Below, one piece after another: positions 48,120 to 58,665 of a stretch of DNA of 64,000 nt. Source of the DNA: Ophiura sarsii (taxonomy: Eukaryota; Echinodermata; Ophiuroidea; Amphilepidida; Ophiuridae); assembly GCA_035610835.1 (NCBI GenBank), contig CM069447.1, positions 77,265,982-77,329,981 on the forward strand. Direction: 5' to 3'. The stretch's first letter is position 1, and the number at the start of each line of letters is the position of its first letter. The position numbers and the translations under genes are program-made. A model generated the notes under the pieces. That model made no database searches. It saw only the letters and a program-made list of their open reading frames with translations, and was not told the DNA's origin.

Positions 48120-48728
48120 GCTTAGCTAAGGTTTATAAAATGACGTGTACAGACTCTTTTAATTCTGATTCTGAACTCGCTATGATCAACATATCATCCA
48201 AAAAAACTCTCACAGTATACCCAGCAGTGCGCAGAAAGGCATACACTGGTTTAATCATTTTTGTATATTTTCGAGGTGCACACGCAAGTCCATTTGGCAG
48301 ACATGTGAATTGAAACAAATTATCATTCCAGATAAATCTTAGATACTTCCTGAAGTCATGTCGTATTGACACGCCATATTAGGTATCTGTCAAATGTATT
48401 GAAGCCATGAAACAACCCTTGGAAATGAGCTTGATGGCCATAACAAATGTTTACATCTTGAAATGATGGTATTCAACATTATAATTGAATTGCTTCAAAT
48501 TTAGAATCAACCTGTGAGTACCATTCTTTTGATTTGGGGTACTAGGAAAATATTTGACAAATAGTCTCCTTCTTCTGAAACAGTAGGCTCTAGTACTTGT
48601 TTTTCTAATAATTGTTGGATTTCCTGATTAGCATTCTTCTCTAAATTAAATTTAGATATCGGCCTGCTTGACTGAGTTGGTATAATACCCTTTGTAAATA
48701 CAATTGTGCATCCCGAAACTGTCTGCAA
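48120..48728 (-). pseudogene. DIRS reverse transcriptase
   Basis: 48728-48507 carries the RT start (SSRPISKFNLEKNANQEIQ, NIFLVPQ). 48372-48133 carries the palm: DFRKYLRFIWNDNLFQFTC, LPNGLACAPRKYTKMIKP, and the catalytic box FLDDML. Between the two (48373-48506) the frame is broken by stops and frameshifts, and the first catalytic Asp segment is decayed. Confidence 0.88.
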
Positions 48729-49474
48729 GATCTCACTATCTGATGCAATCTTACGCTATTCATCCGAACCTGTCCTTAACCTACCAGCAATAAATGATGG
48801 TTCTTGTTTAATTATGGATTCGATCAATGTCTCAATTTCCTGTTTCAACCCTAAGCTTACCTCAGTTTTTGATGGAGCAAATTACACTACCTTGACCCCT
48901 TCTAGTGAACATCGTTCCTCTTGATGGTGGGTATTGAGCCGCACCTATTGCATAGAAAAACCCTGCCTCTGCGCATTGGGCCTCCTCCACGGCTGTACAG
49001 TATTGGATCCGTGGGTAAAACCCTCTTCTTGCATAGCATAACCTCGGCCTCGAAGTGGCTGATTTATACTCTGCTGTTTAAAAGGACGGTAGAGCTTTGC
49101 TGATGATGACTTTTCTTTCACCATCTTTTCAATGTTCTCGTTACCACCATATAGTTATTGTGTGTCACATCTGTTTCAAAGATATTCTCAAATCTAGAAG
49201 CTAGATCAGGCTTCTGTAACTCTCGACGTCTCAAGCAAAGATTGTGAAAACCATGTCCTAGCAATGCCAGACCAGTCATTCACAAGCTCGTCCACTCATC
49301 TGCTTTTGCACATCTCTCTTCACCATCTCCAGCATTCACCGTATTCTGAATACTGTCCACCATTTGCGTCATGCAACAACCAGCCTTCGTGATGGCTGTT
49401 TGGATTATTTTATCAAACTTGTTTGTAAAAGAACTAAAAGAAAAACTTGATGTTTCTAGAGGACATACACTAGA

Positions 49475-50467
49475 TTATCCGTCTGTAACATCATACAACT
49501 CCTTCATATTACTCGGGCATTTGATCATCGATACTTTCTTACGAAACATGTGAGAATCGATTCCATTCCTGAACATCGACTTGATTCCGGCTGCTAATCG
49601 TGGATCAACCGGGGCAATTGTCTCCTCTTTTGGATTCATAAACTCCGTCAAAAACTTATCGTATTTGTCATCAACTACATCCAAATCAAGTTCACCGTTC
49701 CCCGACACATTTGCATTCACAACCGGTCCGTCCGAAGATGATAGATCTGACCCCTGTTGTTGTTGTTGTTGTCTTAATTGATCGTAAACTGACCTCCGGC
49801 GAAACGCTCGGGTCACAGTTATATTCCTCCGACCCCATCTCCATATAACCATAACTGTATGCCGCCCGGGAGGAAAATAGTTCTCAAAAATTCCCATTTA
49901 AGGTAGTTCTCTCAAAAATTCCCATTTAAGGGCCTTACAGGTGCGAGAGGATAACTTTGTTGGGCCGCCTTTATTGCTTTAAACCTCTGCGGCTAATTCG
50001 CTCATACTCTTGACCAATTCACTCAAGACTTGCGATTGTTTGGCCGACTGCTTTCCGCCAGCGGCGGTTGAACTTGTGCTTGCCTTACTGCCGTTGGCAG
50101 CTGTGTTCGTGGCTTTGCCGGCAACTTTCTTAGGTTCTATGACCTTTAATTTATCTTTAATTTGATTATTTTCTGATCCTTTCGTCGATGAGCCATTGGC
50201 TTCACCCTTAATATCCTTATCACCCTTCGCCATGAAGACTGAGGGTCTAACACTTATTTCTGTGTTGTAAACGGGAATTTCTCGAATTTTAATCGAGCAA
50301 ATCCTATAGTCTGACTCGTCCAACAAACGGGACTCGAAACTGGCTTTATGCACGCGCATCGTATCCCATGGAATTCCGTACGTATCTGCCAGAGGGCAGT
50401 TTAGGCCTATAGAATTCAACTGTAAGGCCATCATAATCGGGATAATGATTCTTTTTCGGTCAAGCAC
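49475..50467 (-). pseudogene. DIRS gag-like ORF1
   Basis: Two frames. 50467-49979 contains, from the inner Met at 50233, MAKGDKDIKGEANGSSTKGS and a Lys/Ser/Thr/Ala-rich tract to a stop at 49979. 49897-49475 has RRSVYDQLRQQQQQQGSDLS, an acidic region, and PKEETIAPVDPRLAAGIKSM with KCPSNMKELYDV, the sort of conserved end seen in DIRS gag. A 30-bp direct repeat (TTCTCAAAAATTCCCATTTAAGG) at 49881-49931 interrupts the join. The interval 48730-49474 holds further decayed gag/RT leader sequence. Confidence 0.6.
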
Positions 50468-52200
50468 CTCACTTCACAATATTGCTTAGCTACTGTAACT
50501 CGTGCATATCATTAATATCGATATCTTTTGAAGAGTACAAGTTAGAATAGTATTGTACAGTTTCCTTTAGGATATCAAGAGTGTTATTTGCAGTCTTGCC
50601 ATTTTGTCTTTTGAGTTCAGATATACATTTATTTACACCTTTACCTTTGCATAGACCCATAACATATTTTGTATTTTTTCTCCTTCTTCATAACATTTGA
50701 CAATTAAACGTACGAGGGGCGTTCAATAAATACCCGCAACCATTGTTTTTCTCCACTCATGCGCGACGTATGCCAACTAGAATTAGGGTAATTTGAAATA
50801 TGGGTCTTTATCTTTCCTCGTTATGCATGAATGAACAATATCGTTTGTGGGATTACGTAATGGCACATGCGTAAAATCAATACTCTCTGGACACTGCATG
50901 AAAAATAGCTGATCAGGGCGGAGAATATTTACAAGCAATTTGATGCACAGTTACTTTTTTTCAAAATATCTCAAGAACTGATGCATAGAATAAGTTGCCG
51001 TTTGAAACAGTGATAGACCAGTACTATGTGCTCAACATTACTTAATAAACAGTCAAGGTCAAGGTATCCAACCGCAAGATTTGGCTTAAACCTCTTGTTC
51101 CTCATTATTACATGTTATAGATTTAAACGGGAGATTATAAAGACAATATCTGAAACCGTTTTCTGCAGAGAAAATTGTAATACAATGAAACTCGTGTTAC
51201 CCAATTTGAGTAAATTATACTGACCATAACATTAAATTGAATTGTATTTTCAAATAGATGTTTACATTTTTGAACTTTGTATATGTATTGAAGTTCACCA
51301 CAGTTCTTGTTTTCTTAAATTCAATTCCTTATCTGTAACTTTTACGTTGGTTGTAGTGATTGTTTAACATTTCTGCTCATTATGAGCGCTTTCTGACCAC
51401 CGTGTGTTCTACGCATGCGCAGATTTTTATTCCAAATTCAACAATTCTCGATGTATTTATTGATACCCTGTCATCTATACAATAACGAATCCTGCATTTG
51501 CTGTGGTATTTCAGGAAATCCCAATTGTTTGCTATAACTATCATTTTCATTTCTTTGGATTTTCGGCATTTTGGAGCTCACTGTCAAAGCCTAATGTTGA
51601 CCAAGATAAGATGCAGTGTATTTCCAAAAGTCGTCTTTGACAGAACCTCTCCATTTAGGACTTCGTTGAACATGGTCTCTGGTTTCCCGATGCCAAATGT
51701 TAGACTTGCACACTTATCCAAAACAAAGTTCTGCTCATTTCAATACACGTGCTATCAAGCTAATTAAAATTTCCTGCCAAAGTGGCATGTTTTTCACTGT
51801 CCAAATATGGGTTATTTTATGCTAATGCTATTACGTAATTATGAATATTCAGTAAATCTAGATTGTGTTAAATGATAGATTAAGGTTCATACTTTATAAT
51901 GTACCCACTTAGATTTCCCCGAATGACTCAGGTGTAAACTGTTTTTGCTCATCTTCGACGTGTACGATGTTATCTTAGACGACTAACCTTACACGTATTT
52001 GTTTATACTATGGCCACTCATACTAAGGTGGGTCCCTGGACCCACTCGTGAGGAGTTTTGCCCACCGGTTCAACAAATCCTAGATACACCCTGTGTGTAT
52101 ACAAGGTTTTCCATTGCCATTTTCTGAAGAGTATCAATCAACCATAGCGTACTTTCCAATGTGTGTAACATTCTGAACACTGGACGTCAATCATCTAGAT
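50468..52200. other. No gene recognised
   Basis: 50713-50740 (GAGGGGCGTTCAATAAATAC) looks like a mariner terminus, but no partner was found. 52080-52200 is similar to 52965-53095 (AATGTGTGTAA, ATCATCTAGATCA). No domain-bearing frame. Confidence 0.4.
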
Positions 52201-52270
52201 CAGCATTCTCAAATGGTGGCGCACGCGCCACTTGTGGCGCATCAAGACATCCTAAGTGGCGCGAGAGTGG
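52201..52270 (+). mobile_element. hAT-like transposon terminus
   Basis: CAGCATTCTCAAATGGTGGC followed by GCACGCGCCACTTGTGGCGC fits the CAG-NG-TTCTCAA...GTGGCGC ends common to SPIN/Charlie-like hAT elements. The other terminus was not found within the window, so only a fragment or a very diverged copy is present. Confidence 0.55.
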
Positions 52271-52339
52271 TTAAAATTTGTTTTAAAAAAAAAATCATAT
52301 CATGATATAGCCAAATTCCATAGGCATATATGACAGTCA

Positions 52340-53000
52340 GATGTATAAATATAGCAATTTTTCTCGCGCTACGCGCGTATGTGCCCTCAAAACAGTAACA
52401 TTAGTTAATATGCTGCCTACATAATGTTAAAATATTTTGAAATTAATGTTATAAAGGGAATTTTGCCATTGTAAATTCTAAAAAATATGACCAAGTCAGG
52501 CCCGTAAGAAGGGGGGGGGGGGGCGATGGTGGCGATCGCCCCCCCTTTGAAAATCTTCCCCGGAAAATGTGTACACAGATGAAAAAATTTCGCGCGCTAC
52601 GCGCGCATTTGTCTTCCCAAAATGCAATATTCTTTGCTACAAGCTTGTTTAGAGCCAAAATGTACCCCGATCGTGCAAAAAATAGGTGCAAATTCGAAAA
52701 TTTTCGCAAGTTGGTTACTAAAATGTGGCGCATCAGTAAATCTAGTTGTTTTAAATCTCATCAACATATCTTGCTTGCTCTCCAAAATGTTCAGCTTCGA
52801 ATCCAAGTCTAGTACTATTTTGCAAGAGGTCATGTGTACGTAATAGTCTATTAAAGTAACTGCCATAAAAAGGCTCGCCGCATTATATATATATATAAAC
52901 CTATTTAAAAAACCTGCGTATACAACTTTAAAAACTTGCCTTACAAATATCATAATATCTTGTACATATTTTACAAGGTTATCTATATCCATTTCCTGAA
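52340..53000 (-). repeat. Dispersed repeat with CGCGCTACGCGCG motif
   Basis: TCGCGCTACGCGCG occurs at 52363 and 52593, each followed by similar sequence, plus a G tract at 52511-52523. Minus-strand frames (52733-52449, 52992-52597) are open but show no domain; such frames are common in this kind of repeat. Confidence 0.45.
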
Positions 53001-53508
53001 GTGCATCAATTAGACATTATTTCCAACAATCTTCCAGTCCTTGGCGGCTTCTCAATGTGTGTAAACATTATGGATGCTAATCATCTAGATCATCAGATCT
53101 CTTGAACTGATCGCATTGTAAGTCAAAACCTAATTTCATCTTAGTAGTATCATCAAGGTGACTTGGAAAGTGTTATAACGCATGATCTTGGGGTTCAGAT
53201 GATTCTGTTTTCAATCTACCGGCGCCTTTTGCTGGTATGGATTATTATGCTGCATTCAGATTTGTCTGTTCTACTTTTGCTCTGCAATATAAAAATAAAG
53301 TTCGTGTCGTTACATTCTCAACAGTATACCGTGTGATAGTAGAGGAAAGCACATCCATATTTGCACCTTTTTATTTTGTAATTAGAGCTTCACAATAGCA
53401 ATCTTCACCATAACATGTACATGCCCAAGATAATTTAGTTTAAGAATAGTAAGTAATTATAAATGTATAATGTCTTAGAAAAAAAGGGCTCCTGCCTCCG
53501 AAAAAAGG

Positions 53509-53880
53509 TACTTCTTTTGGACTGTTTCCCACTTAGATGTAAGAAACCTCGAAGTAGGTTTCTTTTCCACTTTCAACTTCTACAGCTGTTACTAACTCAT
53601 TGAGAGAGTTATCATGATGGTCCACATGCTTCTATCATATCCTCAGTTGTCAGTATCAGGATTGGCTAGTCGTACGTAGATACTTGAGGCAGCACTGTTG
53701 TTCCTATATAAAAAGAGTACTTCTTTTGGACTCTTTATTTCCCATTTAGACGTAGGTTTCTCTTCCACTTTCAACTTCTATTACTAACTCATTGGCAGAG
53801 TTATGGTCCACACGCTTCTATCACATTCCATAACGAATGCATCAATATCCTCAGTTGTCAGTACCAGACGTGGCTAGTCA
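53509..53880 (-). repeat. Two-copy tandem duplication, offset 209 bp, coding-like on minus strand
   Basis: TACTTCTTTTGGACT starts at 53509 and 53718; both units contain TTCCACTTTCAACTTCTA, TTACTAACTCATTG and ATATCCTCAGTTGTCAGTA. On the minus strand they read TTED(I/M) then, in another frame, NELV and VEVESG(K/R)ETY. Copy 1 lacks about 21 bp present in copy 2. Possibly duplicated relics of an exon. Confidence 0.6.
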
Positions 53881-54496
53881 TTCATGGACACGTGGGGAAC
53901 GCTGCTCAATTCATATGTTCATGTGCATGGCCAACATAAGCTCCAGCTAGCATTAACACCGAGCATTGGCGGATGTATATTCATAATCATTTCGGGCAAC
54001 TTTGTCATGTGTGTATTCTCATGCAAATTAAACTGTAAAGCCACAGATATTAGATGAGCGTTCCAAGACAAGACAGCTGTGGCATATCCTTTATGTTATT
54101 GTCGTGGTCCCCAGGCACATTAGTTTGTATCCGCACTTGGGCCTGGGAAACAATTGAACAGCTTCAATTTGTATCAATGTCCATCATTCTAAACACTTGA
54201 AGATTAATTTCTACTTCATACCTTGGCAAGTATTCAGCACTCAGTTTTCATTTGGAACTCATTTGTGGTAGATAGTGTATTATCACTTTTATTGTCATTT
54301 GTCCCGAAATTCTGAACAGTTGGATGCTTTATCATGTTTATCTTCTACATGTAGATGCATGCTTCTTCCTTATGTGATATCTGAATATCTCAGAGAATTA
54401 TTTTCAAATACTAATATCCAACTACTGTGTCACAAATCTGCTCGTTGGAAATAAAAACAACGTATATATATTTCACGACGAAGCAACACAAACAGC

Positions 54497-54530
54497 ATGG
54501 AGAACGGGCTGAATTTAGCTCCGTCTAAAG
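54497..54530 (+). CDS. Possible first coding exon (11 codons)
   Basis: ATG GAG AAC GGG... encodes MENGLNLAPSK and is followed by GTAATT, a fair splice donor, phase 1. A TATATATAT stretch lies 25 bp upstream. The same place read in reverse gives an acceptor (ATTACCTTTAG) and a different short phase-1 frame, so strand and reality are both uncertain. Confidence 0.25.
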
Positions 54531-54735
54531 GTAATTGCAATGTGTTGCGTCCTCAGCTGACTGTTTGGGGCTAGAATTTGGGCTAAAATTGAGACAGAGT
54601 TTAGGAAATATTGGACCCATCATTATATCTAGTCACTATATGGCAACTGTATTTAGATACTACATGATTATATTATGAGTACAGGAACGCAAATATATCA
54701 AGATACCAACAAATTTGAAAACTTGGTAAGTACCA

Positions 54736-54960
54736 CCACACACAGAAAACACTATGTAAAAAATTATGTAAATATAGAACTCCATAATTATTATGTAAGA
54801 GTTTACATAAAACATGTAATATATACCCAAGCTTGTGTAAATTCCTATGCAAAAGCTTAACACAACTGTTTACATAGTATTATGGAGTTCTATTTTTACA
54901 CAGATTGTGTATTTTTTACATAATTTGTGTAATTTTTTTACATAGTGTTTTCTGTGTGCA
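54736..54960. mobile_element. Foldback MITE, about 225 bp
   Basis: CACACAGAAAACACTATGTA at the left end matches the reverse complement of the right end (TACATAGTGTTTTCTGTGTG). Further inside, GAACTCCATAAT pairs with ATTATGGAGTTC. Arms are about 70-80 bp with internal TTACATAA repeats. No coding capacity. Confidence 0.85.
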
Positions 54961-55245
54961 CCATTTAATTAACATACCGCATAATTCAAGACCGTTCTCA
55001 ATAATTTCCTAGATATCAAATTGAATGGGAATAAACTATTGGTTATCGTCATTAATATTGATGTTCATTGTGTATAGTATATAGTTCTTCATAAATTCAT
55101 TTTTGTTGGAAGTATTGATTATCAGTTTTATACCAAAACCCGATAAATCGGGAAAAGTCGACACCTACTGTACACAGGTATGTTTCCGCAAATTGAATCA
55201 AACATTTTCAAAATCACACATTCAAATATGGAAACAGATACATTT
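54961..55245 (+). repeat. Dispersed direct repeat, partner at 60840-61115
   Basis: ACCGCATAATTCAAGACCGT, CTTCATAAATTCAT and GTTGGAAGTAT...CAGTTTTATACCAAAACCC recur in the same order and orientation 5.9 kb away with about 80 percent similarity. This copy ends about 100 bp from the CARD exon. Confidence 0.85.
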
Positions 55246-55340
55246 TTAACTTCCCCATGATTTTTTCCAAGGACAAATTAAGTTTAAAAAAACAGTTATT
55301 AACGTTTCATTAAAACATTTACTATAATTGATGTGCCTAC

Positions 55341-55643
55341 CTTTAAAACACTTCTTCTCTAACGTTTGGAGTTGTATGAAAAGGTCATAATAATTGTCGT
55401 GCTTTTCAAGATATTCCCTGAATGTCTGGTAGACCTTTGTTGATTTCTTCATCAGGAAATCTATCAACTTATCCACCTGTTGCTGTGTAACATTTATGTG
55501 TTCAACCTCTTGCCTTTCCTCGTCTGTCAGCACGTCTTTGGACACAAAATCTCTTAACACCCCTGAGTTAAGTAGTAAATGATCCCGAAGAAGTGTCCTT
55601 GCTCTGTTCAAGACATTCTGTACTTCACGTCTTGCGCGGATAC
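55341..55643 (-). CDS. CARD-domain exon of a host gene (101 codons, phase 1-1)
   Basis: The minus-strand frame reads RAREVQ-like helices then LLRDHLLLNSGVLRDFVSKD, VLTDEERQEVEHINVTQQQ, VDKLIDFLMKKSTKVYQTF and REYLEKHDNYYDLFIQL: the six-helix, roughly 85-residue pattern of a caspase recruitment domain (adaptor domain of apoptosis and innate immune proteins). It is preceded by TTTTTTTTCATTAAAAG (acceptor; exon starts at 55643) and followed by AAAG/GTAGGC (donor; exon ends at 55341). Length 303 nt, both introns phase 1, so the exon is symmetrical. No other exon of the same gene can be assigned with certainty; a death or DED fold is the alternative, but helix spacing favours CARD. Confidence 0.75.
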
Positions 55644-55848
55644 CTTTTAATGAAAAAAAATAATCTTCAGTAACATTACTTTTTTTTACATTAAAAAAAA
55701 AGGTCATGTGTATTAATGTAGTGTATAGAGTGAGAGGTCAAGAGATTCATTGGTTTGTACAATAGTATATCTAGAGGTCTCCTCTTTCCACACATACCAA
55801 AACAAGTACAAACATCTCACGCATGACGTCACGATAAGACGTCATTAA

Positions 55849-55977
55849 ACAGAAGTGTGACAATAGGGTTAGATGATGATTAAGGTGAATTTAGTTTTGT
55901 TTAAATGTTCGCCTTAACGTCATTATTTTCACCTTAAAGACAACCCTAACAAATGACCGTATTGTCCCACTTCTCAT
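55849..55977. repeat. Imperfect foldback (about 130 bp)
   Basis: AGAAGTGTGACAATAGGGTT at the left pairs with the reverse complement of GTATTGTCCCACTTCT at the right, and AAGGTGAA pairs with TTCACCTT inside. Small MITE-like element in the intron upstream of the CARD exon. Confidence 0.65.
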
Positions 55978-57964
55978 TAATCATCATTTAAGCTGATAAT
56001 ACTAACACTAACAAGAGCGTACTCAAAAAGAACAATACTACATAACCAAACTAAACTAGTGACAGAGAGTATGATCAAATATATCGAGGGGCGCTCAAAT
56101 GCATACTGACAGTAGTCTAATACGGGGTTAGCGAGTATGTGTAAAAATGGCTTTTCCACGGGAGCTGTCAATGCATCAACATGATATGCACTTTTATGAC
56201 AATATGATATGACACAATAATGTAATGACCCAAGACCCATTATAAGCAGTTAAGGATTAAGTTTAATAAGGTGTGCTTGTCATTGTCAACTGTGCAATGA
56301 ATACAAAGGTGTGTCATTGTCATATCAAGGAGTATATATAATAGGAGGGGACACTTAGCTCATTTGCATATTTGTCATTAATATGATTAACCCTGCCTTG
56401 ACCCTATGCCCTGCTGTGAGAGGTCACAGATACCGCCCTCTAACCTGGGAGGGGACTTTTCTATTGTTCTCATGCACAGCGTTGGCGATGAGCGACCGAG
56501 AAGTATAACAAAAGCGTACATAAAACAGATCGATTCGAAGCAGTAATTTGAATACATGAATTATGCAACACGTCACACAACGTCCAGTCTAACAATGATT
56601 ATGGACCGTATAAATGATGCAATTTTTGTGTTCGAAAATGTCATCATTATTTACCGTTCTTTCAAAAATAAGGAGTATAATCACATTATAAACACATTTT
56701 GTGCGAGAGTAACATACAAATATGGTATAAAATGGCAAAAATGGCACGATACAAATCCGTTCGTTATAAATAAATGGATAAATGGTTAATAATTAAACTA
56801 TCACCAATTACACTCGTTGATCTCTGTGGCGTGCATCGTAGGCCATGTTGTTTGCAAACGACAACACGGGTTCGATTCCCGGTGTATCCGTGAATGCCAG
56901 GCTTTTTAAAACTTGACGGTGGATTAATGTAGCATCATGTTTATGTCAATTTTTGTAAATTATAAAGGCCCATGCGTTTATAGTTGTTGTTTTTCTATCA
57001 TTTATCTCTTTGATTTATTTAACTTTTAAACAATTGTATGCGTAAACTATACATGTATATTAGCGCGATAAATAAGTGACTTAATTTGATTTAATTTGAG
57101 TTCGGTTTGATAATGATAGCAACACTTGTTGTAAAACCATTTTACCAGTCAGCGCAAGTTTGTGTACATCACGTTTAGTTTGATATAGCTAGGCTAATCT
57201 ACTATTTGTAGCTATTTGTATACAAGAAGCAAACACATTTCCAAAACAGAGAAACATGAGAAACGGGACCGTTACTAACGTTAAATTTAATACCATTGCC
57301 ATGATTACCAATTTTTAAGGCTCTTTTGGAAATCTGTACAACCGATGAATTTCTAGAAAATCGTTGATACAACTTCACTCAGGAAAGTCAGATCTTGTAG
57401 CAAAACAATAAGTCAGCTTTTTAATAAACGAATTGGGAGACGCAATGATGTCAAAATCTATGTGGAAAAGGGAATCAGATAACTATTGATAGACTCGATC
57501 AAGTCTTGTACCACTGAAGGGTGATTAGAGGTAATACACGTTTCGGCGATGGGGAGCTAAAGTTTGTTTCAGAATATAAAAAGAGCAACACCACCAGAAT
57601 ATATCTTACTCTGTACAACACACATGTTGATGGATACTCGTTTGAAAATAACCCGCCAGTGTATAGATCATTCTTTTAACGCTTGTATTCAAAGGGTTAC
57701 TTGAAGGTCGTGCATTGACTTGATCTGAACAACGAATAATATGGGAGCTAAAACCTTTTGTTATGGGCACGCATGAGTAAAGTGGATTCTGTATAATAAA
57801 ACAAGATTTCTTATTTAAGATCTGGAATAAAGGTTACCAGGGGACATTTGCTTCAACGATGCTCCTATGCGTACGTCAACTGAAAGCCTGGTCCGATGGT
57901 ATCAGAGGCGCCATAGCCAGCACTCGGAACACAATCAGAAACAATTGATTTTGTTCTTTCTTTT
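55978..57964. other. Repeat-bearing intergenic or intronic DNA
   Basis: 56128-56190 recurs inverted at 60518-60590. 56090 begins GAGGGGCGCTCAAATGC, similar to the mariner-like end at 50713. 56820-56890 has a T-arm-like ACGGGTTCGATTCCCGGT and a GTTGT...ACAAC stem but no matching acceptor, probably a SINE head and not a tRNA gene. No domain-bearing frame. Confidence 0.45.
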
Positions 57965-58370
57965 GAAGATGTGCACATTGTCTCATTCAGTAGATAGCGC
58001 ATTTATCACATGTGGCACTACTTCAGTAGATAAGCGCATGTATAACCGTGGTGGCAGTGCTAATAGCGCATAGTTACGTGTGCCATTACTATGTGTGCTA
58101 TTATACGCATGTCACACTACATTCACACGAGGCATTACTATGTGTGCTAAGTTAGCACATGTGTATGCGGTGGCCGCGCTATCGTCAGTAGATAGCGCAT
58201 ATAGTCACATGTGGCATTACTATGTGCTATTTTAGTAGACAGCGCATGCGTCACATGTGGCATTACTAGTAGTATGTGTGCAAGAATCTTTAATTCAATG
58301 TGTGCTACATGTATCCTTCAGTTAGATAGCGCATGTATCACGTGTAAATGTGTGCTATTCAGTAGAATAC
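57965..58370. repeat. Degenerate tandem repeat (about 45-60 bp unit)
   Basis: TAGATAGCGCAT, CACATGTGGCATTACT and ATGTGTGCTATT recur seven to eight times with variable spacing. Contains many CACATGTG palindromes. Frames are broken. Confidence 0.8.
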
Positions 58371-58397
58371 TAACGTTAGAGACGGTTATAGCATATA

Positions 58398-58665
58398 ATA
58401 ATAATAATAACACACAGCGCATAAAGCAACGGCACCAATGCGCTTTACAAACAAATGATCAATATCTTAAAAAACTACACATACATTAAAACACATGATA
58501 ACAAGATTATAAATATATTCAATGCAAAGAACACCTCAAAAAATACAAACAAATTTGTTAAAACAGCCATAGGAGAAAAATACAGTCAGCTGCTATTGAT
58601 AAAAACATTGCGATTTAAAAGTCAATAAAACATCAATTATGACAAGTTATATGCATTTAAAAAAA
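58398..58665 (-). mobile_element. LINE 3'UTR copy with tail
   Basis: Same 3'UTR as 44555-44770: GCGCATAAAGCA(A/G)CGGCAC, ATGCGCTTTACAAACAAATG, CTACACATACATTAAAACAC, AACACCTCAAAAAATACAA, with a short (ATA)n tail at 58398. About 90 percent similar. The coding part is missing, so insertion stopped within the 3'UTR. Confidence 0.88.

Noticed and set aside
56820..56890. tRNA gene
   Set aside because: Good T arm only; acceptor and D arms do not pair. More likely a SINE head.
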